DNA of 64,000 nucleotides from Aldehydirespirator sp965116665 (GCA_965116665.1 OZ220709.1:3534001-3598000), one strand, 5' to 3'; shown: positions 26,485-34,357, counted from the first letter of the stretch. Numbers and translations are program-made. The notes: generated from the letters alone by a model not told the origin.

Positions 26485-27054
26485 CGCGCCGACGTCGACG
26501 ATGCTGGTGGCCCAGGCCTTGGTCCCGAACCGGCCGCGACGCCACATCAGGTGCTCGTCGAGGCCGAGCGCGGCCACGTCTGAGATGCGCTCGGTGTCGG
26601 CTGCCAGCAGCGCAGAGCCCCAGCGGCGCACCGAGGCGTTCACCGGGTGCCGACTGCACCCGAGCTCTGTGGCGATGTCGCTGTGGGGCCGGCCCTGCCC
26701 GGACTGGCGCGTCGCCCAGCGCCCCGCGCGCGTCGTCAGCCTCTCACGCTCGGGAGCGATCTGCGGGTCCTGCTCGGTCACGGTCCCCGCCGCGCAGCCG
26801 CGATCCCCGCAGCGCCAGCGGCGCTTGTGCCACACCAGCCGCGCCGGCCGCCCGAACGCCCCCAGATCCACCAGCTGCACTTCCCGCTCGCCGTCAGACC
26901 ACAGCGCACCGCCGCAACACTCACAGCCAGGCCGCGGCGCCCGGCGGCGTATGTGCACCCGCAGCGGCGCGCCCACCTCATCGTCGACGCCGAGCACCTC
27001 CACATCGCCCAGTCCCACCAACAGCTCACACACGCGCCTAGGGTCGCACTCCAC
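26485..27054 (-). pseudogene. ISL3 transposase, N-terminal part
   Basis: From ATG 27054: about 190 residues with the zinc-binding front part of ISL3 transposases (RPGCECCGGALW, RWRCGDRGCAAG), a helix-turn-helix (DIATELGCSRHPVNASVRRW) and the first catalytic Asp in ALGLDEHLMWR. The frame ends at VDVGA because the IS21 element is inserted there. Confidence 0.85.
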
Positions 27055-27113
27055 AGGGATCCTCCAGTTGCTCGGCTGCCTGTCAGCGCCGAATTCTGGG
27101 GGATCCCTCGCGT

Positions 27114-28184
27114 TCAGCCGCGGACCCCTACCGCCTCCACTCCGACCTCAAACGCGAAGCGTCGGTATAGCTCGCGGGCGACGAAGCGTTTGAGGCAGCG
27201 GATGGCTTCTTTCTTGGTCTTGCCTTCTGCGACGCGGCGTTCCATGTAGCTGCGGGTTCGTTCGCAGTAGCGGAGCCGGACGATGACGATCATGTGTAGG
27301 GCTCGGTTGGCTGTGCGGTTGCCTGCGAAGTTGAGCCGGTGGCGGTTGGTGCGCCCGCTGGATGCGGGGACCGGCGCGGTTGCGCATAGGTGAGCGAAGG
27401 ACGCTTCGGAGCCGAGTCGGTCGATGTTCTCGCCCGCGGCGACGAGCAGGGCCGCGGTGTGGTGAGTGCCGCATCCGAGGCGTGACATGGTGGTGGGCGC
27501 TGCGGCGGCGACCAGCCGGTCGAGGTGGCGCTCCAGGTCGGCGGCCTCAGCGCCGAGCTGGTTGATGCGATGCCCCAGTGTGCGCAGCGCCGTCTTGGCG
27601 GCCTGGGCGGGATCGGCGAGGCGGTCGCTGTCAGGCCGCAGTCGGGCGCACAGGGCTGCTTTGGCCTCGAGGGTCCGGCGGGTGTCGAGTTGCTCTCGCA
27701 GCGCGGCGGGGGCGGTGACGAGCAGGTCGCCGAGCTGGCACAACGCGGCGGTGCGGGCCTTGACAGCGCTGTTTCGGGCGACGCTGAGCTGGCGGATCGC
27801 CTCGACGATGCCGGTGGTGTCTTTGGCGGCTGCGGTCGCTTCGCCCGAGAGCACCTTGCGGGCAGCGGCCTCGGCGTCGATGGCGTCGTTCTTGCCGCGA
27901 CGGGCCCGCAGATGCGGATGCGGCTGGTTGATCTCGATCACTCGGCAACCCCGCTGGAGCAGTGATCGGGTCAAAGCCGCGCCGAAAGATCCGGTGGACT
28001 CGACCCCGACCGCGGCGATCGGCCCGAACGACGCGAGCCACCTGTAGGTCAAGCGGTAACCGGCACCCGTCGCCGGGAACGACTCCGTGCCCACAACCCG
28101 GCCCAAAGGGTCGAGCGCGGCGACGACATGGAAGTCGCTGTGGCAGTCAATCCCACCGATCACCGCCTGGTTCTGGTCTGGCAT
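27114..28184 (-). CDS. IS110-family DEDD recombinase/transposase
   Basis: A 356-residue protein with the RuvC-like DEDD domain (GGIDCHSDFH, VGVESTGSFG, KNDAIDAEAAA) and the C-terminal transposase_20 domain with the helix-hairpin region SRLGCGTHHTAALLVAAGE, plus TAPVPASSGRTNRHR. Start ATG 28184 has AAGGA seven bases upstream; another ATG lies at 28199. All hallmark segments are intact. Length is within the usual range for the family. Confidence 0.93.
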   Translation of the reverse strand: MPDQNQAVIGGIDCHSDFHVVAALDPLGRVVGTESFPATGAGYRLTYRWLASFGPIAAVGVESTGSFGAALTRSLLQRGCRVIEINQPHPHLRARRGKNDAIDAEAAARKVLSGEATAAAKDTTGIVEAIRQLSVARNSAVKARTAALCQLGDLLVTAPAALREQLDTRRTLEAKAALCARLRPDSDRLADPAQAAKTALRTLGHRINQLGAEAADLERHLDRLVAAAAPTTMSRLGCGTHHTAALLVAAGENIDRLGSEASFAHLCATAPVPASSGRTNRHRLNFAGNRTANRALHMIVIVRLRYCERTRSYMERRVAEGKTKKEAIRCLKRFVARELYRRFAFEVGVEAVGVRG

Positions 28185-28199
28185 GCTGATGTCCTTCAT

Positions 28200-28440
28200 C
28201 TCGAAGCGGCTCGCGTGCCGGGACGGGACGGACACAACAGTGATGAGGCATCTGTTGGCGCAGGTTCCTATGAGGTCACGTCGCTCATTCCGGACCGGCC
28301 GCAGCTGGCAAGTCCAGGGAGCCGGCCAGCGACGTCGACGAGTCCCAGTCAACGCACCCGCAAACGCGGGGCCGGTTTCACGCCAAGTCAGACGTCGACG
28401 GCCGGCTCCCCGCACACATCTTCACTGTTTCACGCAGGCT
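28200..28440 (-). ncRNA. Possible bridge RNA of the IS110 element
   Basis: The non-coding end upstream of an IS110 recombinase encodes a bridge RNA in IS621-type elements. Here it holds a long-range inverted repeat GGGAGCCGGC (28317-28326) / GCCGGCTCCC (28401-28410), with GACGTCGACG next to each arm and an inner hairpin CCCGC-AAAC-GCGGG. Exact ends and the guide loops cannot be set by eye. Confidence 0.4.
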
Positions 28441-28446
28441 GTTTGA

Positions 28447-28782
28447 GCCTCACACCCTGCGACGCGTGACCGCATCGCCGTCGAACCTGGCGTTGTCCGC
28501 ACCGGAGCCAGCGCTTCGCCGGAACATCACCTTGGCATCGTCGGCTCTGGCCCGCTCGAAGCGTACGTGGCCTATAGCAGCCTCCTAGCCATTCGCGACG
28601 CCTTTGTCATCGAGGAGCGGTCTGAGCGGGCCAACCTGTTGTTTCGGGTAGTGGAAGACGATCTGTGGCCGTTTCCCGACGAGGCTGAGGTGGCTCCGCC
28701 CGCAGTGGTCGCTGTGGACCTGTTGGAGTCCGAGGATGAGCGCTCTGGACGCGCGGGCGTTGAGCTGCTCCAGAGGCTATGA
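28447..28782 (+). pseudogene. 3' remnant of a gene truncated by IS110
   Basis: An open frame of 112 codons with no start codon at its upstream edge; it is open right from the IS110 border (an internal GTG is at 28567). It reads DRIAVEPGVVRTGASASPEH, then LLAIRDAFVIEERSERANLL, and ends PPAVVAVDLLESEDERSGRA..LLQRL. The last part resembles C-termini of winged-helix proteins of AbiEi-like gene pairs, but the match is weak. The stop overlaps the next start as ATGA. Confidence 0.45.
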
Positions 28783-28877
28783 GCGACCGCCCCAAGCTGG
28801 ATCGCCCGACCCTGGCGCTGCCCCACATCCCTGGCTACAACGACGCGCTCTGGGAGACGTCCAATGCGGATTACTGA
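28779..28877 (+). pseudogene. Short frame coupled to the preceding remnant
   Basis: Begins at an ATG overlapping the previous TGA (ATGA) and encodes 32 residues (MSDRPKLDRPTLALPHIPGY...) before a stop. It looks like the first residues of a longer protein cut short by mutation. The ~160 bases that follow (28878-29036) are lower in GC and hold no gene I can support. Confidence 0.35.
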
Positions 28878-29036
28878 TTCCGATTACGCGCCGCGCCCAT
28901 TTCCAGTTGTGTTACTTTTCCTGATCTTTATGGGGCAGCAACGGGCAACCCGGTGGGCCAGTAGCATTTCGAGGGATATCAAACTCTGAGATCCACGGAA
29001 TGCGCGAACCGTCCACCATCCAAATTCATATCCTGG

Positions 29037-30626
29037 CTACTCCGAGGATTCTGGGGGTTGTAGGGGCGGGTCGATGCAGCCGGAGCGGCGGCCGCCTGTC
29101 AGGACTCGGCCCGTTGTGGTGACGCCGTTGTGTCCCGAACCGGGATCATCGGTGGTGAGGTAGCGAACGATCCCGTCGGCGATCGCTTGGGCCTCGACCT
29201 TGTGCACATCCGGGTCGGCCAGCAGTCTCGCCTCCGGTGGGTTGGAAAGGTACGCGGCCTCGATGATGACGCTGGTCACGCCCTCGGGCAGGCGCAGCAT
29301 TCCGAAGAGATCCAAGCCGTCCTTGGACCGGAGGAACCCGCGGGTGCCCTGGTTGCTTGTCGCGGCCCACGCCACGTCGTATTGCGACAGGGCCGCGTCG
29401 ACCTCTTCGAAGAGGATCCCCGCAAGCCGCTGCGACTCGGGGTTGTTGGCCTGGTGGAACGCTTTGGTGCCGGGCGTCGATGAGCGGCGGGTGGTCCCGC
29501 CGTTGTGGTGGATGGACACCAGCACCCGCGGCGACAGCGCACGTGCTACCTCGGCACGCGTGACGATCGGCGTCTCCACGTTGATCGTGCGGGTCAGCAC
29601 GACGCTGTACCCCAGCGCCTCGAGCTCGGCCCGCACGAGCTCGGTCACGGCCAGGTTCAGGTCCCGTTCGACGAGGCCGTTGGCACCCACTGCTCCCGTG
29701 TCGCGTCGTCCTCCGTGGCCGGGGTCCAACACCACATCGGCGCGGGCCACATGGACGCCGAAGTCCACGACAGCCTCATTGGCGCACGGAGTAGCCACCA
29801 GGTAGCTGCCGTCGCGCACTTCGCGCACCGGCAATACCAGCCCGGTCTCGGTCAGCACCACGCCCAGACCGGGGGTGTCCGGCACCTCCGCCAACACGTC
29901 GAACGGCGTCAGCTCGCTCGGAAGCGTGGTCGTAGGCGTCGCAGCCACCGGAGTCTCCTCGGCCGCTGGGACGCTGGTCGTGGGAGACGCCTCCCCAGCC
30001 GCCGCAACAGTGGTCGTGGGAGACGCCTCCCCAGCCGCCGCGACAGTGGTCGTGGGAACCGCCTCGTCAGCCTCGGATGGCGCATTGACATCGGAAGACG
30101 TCTCACTGGCCACCTCGACACTGGTCTCAGCAGACGAATCCTCGGACCCCGCCACGCTCGTCGTGGGAGACGAATCCTCGGACCCCGCCACGCTCGTCGT
30201 GGGAGACGAATCCTCAGCCACCACCACACTCGTCGTGGGAGACGCCCCCTCCTCAGCCCCGGATGGCGCACTGGTCGTGACCGGCGCGGTCTCTGAGCTG
30301 GACGTGGTCGTCGGCGCCTGCGACCCCTGCTCGACCACTGCCTCGCCGGCCTCGGTCGACGTAGTGCCCGGCGCAGTCTCAGTGGTCGGTACGGCAACCG
30401 CCGAATCGGGCCCCGCAGTCTCGCCGGTCGGGATAGCCCGGGCCTCGGGATCTGTGGTCGCAGGCCCGGTGAAGGCCACCTCGGGATGCCCGGAGCACGC
30501 CGCGGCAGCCAACACCGCTACCGCTACCAGCCCGGCGCAGGGGACTCTACGAAGAAGCGCGGCCGAGCGCACAGCACGCCCGAGGCGCCCGCTAGTCGTG
30601 GGTGGGACCACGGCGGTCAGGGGCAC
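29037..30626 (-). CDS. N-acetylmuramoyl-L-alanine amidase (Amidase_3) lipoprotein
   Basis: Zinc amidase that cleaves the peptide stem from peptidoglycan, outside the membrane. It has a signal peptide with lipobox LAAAAC, a ~200-residue low-complexity Ser/Thr/Ala/Glu linker with repeats, and a C-terminal Amidase_3 domain: DPGHGGRRD (zinc His), the NLAVTELVRAEL helix (zinc Glu), SIHHNGG (zinc His) and VIIEAAYLSNP (catalytic Glu). The tail ends in a single Cys (SGCIDPP). The start is uncertain; GTG codons at 30626, 30611 and 30570 are all possible and none has a good ribosome site. The linker style matches the two lipoproteins at 20-23 kb. Confidence 0.85.
   Translation of the reverse strand: MPLTAVVPPTTSGRLGRAVRSAALLRRVPCAGLVAVAVLAAAACSGHPEVAFTGPATTDPEARAIPTGETAGPDSAVAVPTTETAPGTTSTEAGEAVVEQGSQAPTTTSSSETAPVTTSAPSGAEEGASPTTSVVVAEDSSPTTSVAGSEDSSPTTSVAGSEDSSAETSVEVASETSSDVNAPSEADEAVPTTTVAAAGEASPTTTVAAAGEASPTTSVPAAEETPVAATPTTTLPSELTPFDVLAEVPDTPGLGVVLTETGLVLPVREVRDGSYLVATPCANEAVVDFGVHVARADVVLDPGHGGRRDTGAVGANGLVERDLNLAVTELVRAELEALGYSVVLTRTINVETPIVTRAEVARALSPRVLVSIHHNGGTTRRSSTPGTKAFHQANNPESQRLAGILFEEVDAALSQYDVAWAATSNQGTRGFLRSKDGLDLFGMLRLPEGVTSVIIEAAYLSNPPEARLLADPDVHKVEAQAIADGIVRYLTTDDPGSGHNGVTTTGRVLTGGRRSGCIDPPLQPPESSE
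30133..30204. repeat. Two perfect 36-bp tandem repeats in the amidase linker
   Basis: Copies 30133-30168 and 30169-30204 appear identical; each encodes a 12-residue unit of the form SPTTSVAGSEDS. Related, diverged units continue on both sides. Confidence 0.85.
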
Positions 30627-30707
30627 AGGAGGGTGACGGGCACGACGGCGATGTCGTCTACGGTCTCGAAGGCGCGTCCCACCGCGGTCAGCACGATCAG
30701 GCGCGGC

Positions 30708-30798
30708 ATACCGCAGAAAGTACCCCAGTCCATACGCAATAAGCACCCCATCCGTACCGCAGAAAGTACCCCGGGCCCATACCGCAGAACGCACCAAG
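30708..30798. repeat. Four irregular tandem copies of TACCGCAGAAAGTACCCC
   Basis: Copies begin near 30708, 30732, 30754 and 30779, spaced 24, 22 and 25 bases. Two keep ACCGCAGAAAGTACCCC exactly and two are degenerate. They lie upstream of the amidase start, in a ~390-base stretch (30627-31018) without a gene. Spacing near two helical turns fits binding sites better than a CRISPR. Confidence 0.6.
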
Positions 30799-30868
30799 AG
30801 GGCGTGTTGCCGCGCTGATGATGCCCATCGCTGGCGCTCGTCATTCGTGTCTGAATGCGAACCACGAA

Positions 30869-30950
30869 GGTAGAGCTGCCCAGCGTCGGAAACGAAGCCT
30901 TCCATGTGGCGGTCGGTGTCGGGGAGCAGCGGTCATGAAGTTGCGGTAGG
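30869..30950 (-). pseudogene. Rearranged fragments of the class I glutamine amidotransferase gene
   Basis: Bases 30869-30922 match 32566-32619, inside the amidotransferase gene, at 50 of 54 positions. Bases ~30930-30950 match the very end of that gene (GCGGT.ATGAAGTTGCGGTAG, 20 of 21). The two fragments are in swapped order compared with the intact gene. They are remains of a second copy and flank the AlbA_2-type gene on the other side from the intact gene. Confidence 0.75.
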
Positions 30951-30985
30951 TGTGCGGCACTGGCTGGCCAAGACAGCAGGCGATC

Positions 30986-31012
30986 TTGCATCTACTCTAA
31001 AAATGTTATAGT
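30986..31012 (+). promoter_or_regulatory. Promoter with TATAGT at leaderless spacing and a TACTCTA operator-like motif
   Basis: -10 TATAGT (31007-31012) is followed by six bases and the ATG at 31019; TTGCAT (30986-30991) is a possible -35 with a short spacer. TACTCTA (30993-30999) and TATAGTA form an imperfect inverted repeat over the core promoter, and TACTCTAAA recurs three times behind the gene. Confidence 0.5.
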
Positions 31013-31018
31013 AAGACT

Positions 31019-32434
31019 ATGACTGCCGTCGCGGCGGAGCAAGCACTGGCCCGAAGCCCCAGCCAGCGCGGCGCGGCGTTACTGGAGTTGGACGAGGACC
31101 AGTGGTTCGACAGAAAGAGCGCTCGCATCGATCCCAAGCAACTGGCTGAAGCCCTGATCGGCTTTGCCAACGCCGAGGGCGGCATGGTTGTCGTCGGGCT
31201 GCACAACGGCCGGGTGGAAGGAATCCAATCCGCTGGGCCCAAACGACTCTCCGCGTGGCGGCAGGCGGCAATGAATTTCACCCACCCCCCGGTGCGCTGT
31301 GAGTCCAAGGTGGTGGAATGTCGCAACGCGAACAGCCAACCGGATCAACTGTTGATCGTCACTGTCGAACCCTCAGAGCAGATCCACGCTGACAGCAGGG
31401 ATCAGGCCTTCCTACGGGTCGGGGATGCAACCCGCAAGCTGAACTTCACACAACGGCAGAACTTGGCCTACGACAAGGGCCAAGCTTCCTTCGAGGTAAC
31501 GCCGGCGCAAGACGCAGGCCTCGACGACCTAGATCAGGAGTTGCTCGCCCAATACGCCGAGGCCGTGGGTCATCGCGATCCTATGAGACTGCTTCAAGCG
31601 CGCAACCTCATGACAGGGGCGGGAGAGGTGACCACGGCCGCCGTGCTGCTCTTCGGGACCAACCCGCAGCGCTCGCTGCCTGAGGCCTACGTGCGGGTGC
31701 TGCGCTACCAGGGTGCCGAGCGCGGCACGGGAGCCCGCCAGCGCCTGATCGACGACGTGATCATCGAGGGTCCCATCCCCCGCCAGCTCGCCCGTGCTCG
31801 CCAAGTCGTGTTCGACTTGGTGCCCGCACGACGTGCTCTTCTGGCGGGTCGCTTCGAGCGACTGCCTCTCATACCAGAGGATGCTTGGCTCGAGGGTCTA
31901 GTCAATGCGGCTGTCCACCGGTCATACAGCATCAGCGGCGACCACATCCGGGTCGAGATATTCGACGACCGGATCGAGATCGAGAGTCCCGGGCGGTTCC
32001 CCGGACTCATCGACCCGAGGCAACCACGCGACATTGCCCGTTTCGCCCGCAATCCGAGGATCACACGGGTTTGCGCCGACTTGCACTTGGGGCAAGAACT
32101 GGGCGAAGGAATCAGGCGCATGTTCGATGAGATGCACCTCGCCGGCCTGGCAGATCCTGAGTACAGCCAGACCGCTGGCAGCGTCCGGCTGATGCTGTCG
32201 AGCCAACCCGTGGACCGGCAGCTGGAAGCGCGACTGCCGTCCGGAGCCCGTGAGTTGCTGCGCGCAATCAACAGCGCGGGCCGGCTCAGCACTGGTGACG
32301 CAGCAGAGGCGACGGGCCAGTCGCGCCCGACGGTTCTGAGGCACCTTCGAGCACTTCAAGCCGAAGGACTGATCACCTGGGTGGGCCAGTCAACAAAGGA
32401 TCCCAGGGCCTACTGGACACGCCGTCTCGAATAA
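31019..32434 (+). CDS. AlbA_2 (Schlafen-type) ATP-binding protein with C-terminal winged helix
   Basis: A 471-residue protein of the COG2865 kind. Residues ~20-150 form an AlbA_2 domain (WFDRKSARIDPKQLAEALIG, then GGMVVVGLHNG). Residues ~250-400 contain the GHKL-like segment of RecG-type regulators (EGLVNAAVHRSY, then RVEIFDDRIEIESPGRFPG). The end is a winged helix (ARELLRAINSAGRLST.., SRPTVLRHLRALQAEGLITW). Such proteins are predicted regulators and recur next to defence or mobile genes. The TACTCTAAA motifs on both sides could be its own binding sites. Leaderless start. Confidence 0.75.
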   Translation: MTAVAAEQALARSPSQRGAALLELDEDQWFDRKSARIDPKQLAEALIGFANAEGGMVVVGLHNGRVEGIQSAGPKRLSAWRQAAMNFTHPPVRCESKVVECRNANSQPDQLLIVTVEPSEQIHADSRDQAFLRVGDATRKLNFTQRQNLAYDKGQASFEVTPAQDAGLDDLDQELLAQYAEAVGHRDPMRLLQARNLMTGAGEVTTAAVLLFGTNPQRSLPEAYVRVLRYQGAERGTGARQRLIDDVIIEGPIPRQLARARQVVFDLVPARRALLAGRFERLPLIPEDAWLEGLVNAAVHRSYSISGDHIRVEIFDDRIEIESPGRFPGLIDPRQPRDIARFARNPRITRVCADLHLGQELGEGIRRMFDEMHLAGLADPEYSQTAGSVRLMLSSQPVDRQLEARLPSGARELLRAINSAGRLSTGDAAEATGQSRPTVLRHLRALQAEGLITWVGQSTKDPRAYWTRRLE

Positions 32435-32488
32435 CTCTAACGAGATTACGGAAGTGTAATTCCTTGAGATTTCAAGGCTCTTGGGGTC

Positions 32489-32521
32489 TACTCTAAACGT
32501 ACTCTAAACATGCTCTAAACG
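32489..32521. repeat. Three 11-bp iterons TACTCTAAACG
   Basis: TACTCTAAACG (32489-32499), TACTCTAAACA (32500-32510) and TGCTCTAAACG (32511-32521) follow each other with no gap. The 11-base period places them on one face of the helix. A fourth copy (TACTCTAAAAA, 30993-31003) sits in the promoter of the AlbA_2 gene. Confidence 0.75.
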
Positions 32522-32539
32522 GCGCAGACATGGGACCAG

Positions 32540-33253
32540 CTACAGAGCCGCGGTGATGAAGTTGCGGTAGAGCTGCTCGGCGTCGGACACGAAGCCTTCC
32601 ATGTGGCGGTCGGCGTCGGCGGCCAGGGCGTCGATGGAGCCCGGGCCGAGGGTCGACTCCAACGCCTGGCGGTAGGCATCGATCTCGCCCCAGTTGCGGA
32701 CGGTGTCGTCCTCGACCTCGACGTGGTACTGCATCGACCAGGCGCACGGCCCGACCCGCATGGCCTGCACCCGGCACACCGGCGAGCTGGCCAGCACCAC
32801 CGCGTCCTCCGGCGGCTGGGCGACGCACACCGAGTGCCACTGCAGCGCGTGCTGACGGTCGGCCATCCGGTCGAAGATCGGGTCGGCGCGGCCCTCCGGC
32901 GTCAGCTCCACACCCAGCACCCCGATCTCGGGCGGGCGCTGCGGCCCGCAGGTGCCGCCCAGAGCGTCGGCCAGCAGCTGGTGGCCCAGGCACACCCCGA
33001 GGAACGGCTTCTGCAGGTCGCGCACCCAGCGGCGGATGGCCCGCTTCTCAGGCACCAGCCACGGATGCTCCTCCACATCCCACACGTCCATGGGGCCGCC
33101 CATCACCCACATGGCCTCGTAGTCCTCGAGAGGCGGGATGGGCTCGCCCTCGTCCAGCTCCACCGCGGTCCATTCGATGCCGTCGTCGGCCAGGAAGTCG
33201 CGCAGCCGTCCGGGATGCTCGCAGTCGATGTGTTGCAGCACTAGCAGGCGCAC
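32540..33253 (-). CDS. Class I glutamine amidotransferase domain protein
   Basis: A 237-residue stand-alone GATase1 protein, similar to GMP-synthase-type glutaminase domains but without a synthetase partner. The nucleophile lies in FLGVCLGHQLLADALGG, the His-x-Glu pair in MQYHVEVED. Such proteins may act on gamma-glutamyl compounds. GTG 33253 follows TAGCGT at leaderless spacing. The 3' end of this gene is partly duplicated at 30.9 kb, and its stop borders the iteron region. Confidence 0.85.
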   Translation of the reverse strand: MRLLVLQHIDCEHPGRLRDFLADDGIEWTAVELDEGEPIPPLEDYEAMWVMGGPMDVWDVEEHPWLVPEKRAIRRWVRDLQKPFLGVCLGHQLLADALGGTCGPQRPPEIGVLGVELTPEGRADPIFDRMADRQHALQWHSVCVAQPPEDAVVLASSPVCRVQAMRVGPCAWSMQYHVEVEDDTVRNWGEIDAYRQALESTLGPGSIDALAADADRHMEGFVSDAEQLYRNFITAAL

Positions 33254-33259
33254 ACCGCG

Positions 33260-33265
33260 ACGCTA
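33260..33265 (-). promoter_or_regulatory. -10 element TAGCGT, leaderless start of the amidotransferase gene
   Basis: On the minus strand TAGCGT, six bases, then GTG at 33253. Confidence 0.5.
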
Positions 33266-33341
33266 CTCCGGCCACGCTCGACACAGCCTGATCGGGCAGT
33301 AGTCTCAGTCAGCAACACTCAATCCCACAGGGGACGGTTGC

Positions 33342-33674
33342 GTGAGGGAGCTGCTACTCGAAGGTCGGGTGTCCTGGCGCTCGGAGAGATCGGGGCGGGA
33401 CAGGACCCTGTCGATCCCGCCGACGAGGATCTTCGGGATGCGGCGCCTCGTGGCCGCACTCAGCTTCGCCGCGGCTACAGCCCTCGTTGCGGCGCTCTGC
33501 GCGCTGGCTGTAGGGGCGGTGGCCGCAGGTATAGGCGCCCGCTGGGCCGAGAAGCGCCGCGAGCAGGGGCTGGACGATCCCATCGCCATGGTGCAACAGC
33601 GGGTTCATGAGGCCAGGCAGTGGATCGACGCCCGCCGCTCGCCGCAGAACAACGCTCCGGGGAGCGACTTCTAG
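33342..33674 (+). CDS. Small single-helix membrane protein, unknown function
   Basis: A 110-residue protein I do not recognise. From GTG 33342 (AGGGGA seven bases upstream) a basic N-terminal ~32 residues precede one transmembrane helix (LVAALSFAAATALVAALCALAV) and a polar C-terminal helix with RWAEKRREQGLDDP and MVQQRVHEARQWIDARRS. ATG 33438 would start just before the helix. A TAGTCT box at ~33301 may be the promoter. It converges with the large catabolic operon (7 bases between stops). Confidence 0.55.
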   Translation: MRELLLEGRVSWRSERSGRDRTLSIPPTRIFGMRRLVAALSFAAATALVAALCALAVGAVAAGIGARWAEKRREQGLDDPIAMVQQRVHEARQWIDARRSPQNNAPGSDF

Positions 33675-33681
33675 CCGCGGC

Positions 33682-34338
33682 TCAGCCCGCGAGCGCAGGC
33701 ACAGCCTCCACCCGGTAGCTCAACTCGAGCGGCGGCAGGCCCGGACCAGCCAGGGTGGCGGCGAAGCTCGAGCTGGGGCGGATGTCGCCGATCACCGGCA
33801 CCGTGCCGGTGAAGGCCGCGAAGCAGCGGGGCCTCGGCCCGGCCCACGGGATCGACGCCATCAACTCCAGCGGGGGCAGGTTGGCCCCGGCCGAGCCGTT
33901 CTGGTAGGCGGTCCCGCCGTCGATCCGGCTGGACAGCGTGAGAGCCTCCCAGCGGTCCCGCACCGCGGCGACCGGCCAGCCCGACGCGGCCACCGGCTTG
34001 GGACACACCGCCTTGGAGGCAACGATGTCCACCGCCTCGAGGGCCCGGTCGGTGTGGTCGGATCCGACCGTCACGAAGGCCTCGTCGCGGTCGACCACCA
34101 CCACGATCTCGGCCTCGCCGGAACTCTCCGGGCCGGCCACCGTGATCGACGGCGCCTGGGAGACCAGCCAGGGCGGGAACACCATGAACAGCGGGATGCT
34201 CGCCGGACGGGGAACGCCCAACTCCGCCAGCTCGTCGATGTGATGCTCGACTGCGGCCCGGTCCCGCCCGGCGTAGCCGATCACCACGAGAACCTCGGGC
34301 GCGAACACCCGCTCGGCCCCGTCGATTGACAGCCTCAT
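33682..34338 (-). CDS. DUF2848 family protein
   Basis: A 218-residue protein matching the DUF2848 pattern: VVIGYAGRDRAAVEHHIDEL, GSDHTDRALEAV, SKAVCPKPVA, a YQNG segment, and the PVIGDIRPSSSF region near the end. The family has an enzyme-like fold but no assigned reaction. ATG 34338 gives the usual family start. It is the last gene of the 15-gene operon, 19 bases after the cupin stop, so it probably acts on the same substrate. Confidence 0.8.
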   Translation of the reverse strand: MRLSIDGAERVFAPEVLVVIGYAGRDRAAVEHHIDELAELGVPRPASIPLFMVFPPWLVSQAPSITVAGPESSGEAEIVVVVDRDEAFVTVGSDHTDRALEAVDIVASKAVCPKPVAASGWPVAAVRDRWEALTLSSRIDGGTAYQNGSAGANLPPLELMASIPWAGPRPRCFAAFTGTVPVIGDIRPSSSFAATLAGPGLPPLELSYRVEAVPALAG

Positions 34339-34357
34339 CGCCGCGGAGCCCTCGCGG

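Larger units (their letters stand above)
23477..27106 (-). mobile_element. ISL3-family element, interrupted by an IS21 element
   Basis: The outer limits are estimated from weak terminal similarity (left end GGGGCTCTCCGCG inward; right end GGGATCCCCCAGAATTCGGC inward). It carries one transposase gene in two pieces (26485-27054 and 23493-24219) that join in frame once the IS21 element and a 4-bp duplication are removed. No 8-bp target duplication of the ISL3 element itself is visible, perhaps because IS110 lies directly next to its right end. Confidence 0.75.
27111..28446 (-). mobile_element. IS110-family element
   Basis: It contains one recombinase gene (27114-28184) and a ~260-bp non-coding 5' end (28185-28446) with strong inverted repeats. 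IS110 elements lack classical terminal inverted repeats, so limits are approximate; the left edge abuts the ISL3 element and the right edge is placed where a truncated foreign frame resumes. Confidence 0.75.

Noticed and set aside
30708..30798. CRISPR-like array
   Set aside because: Only four imperfect units, spacers of a few bases, no cas genes.
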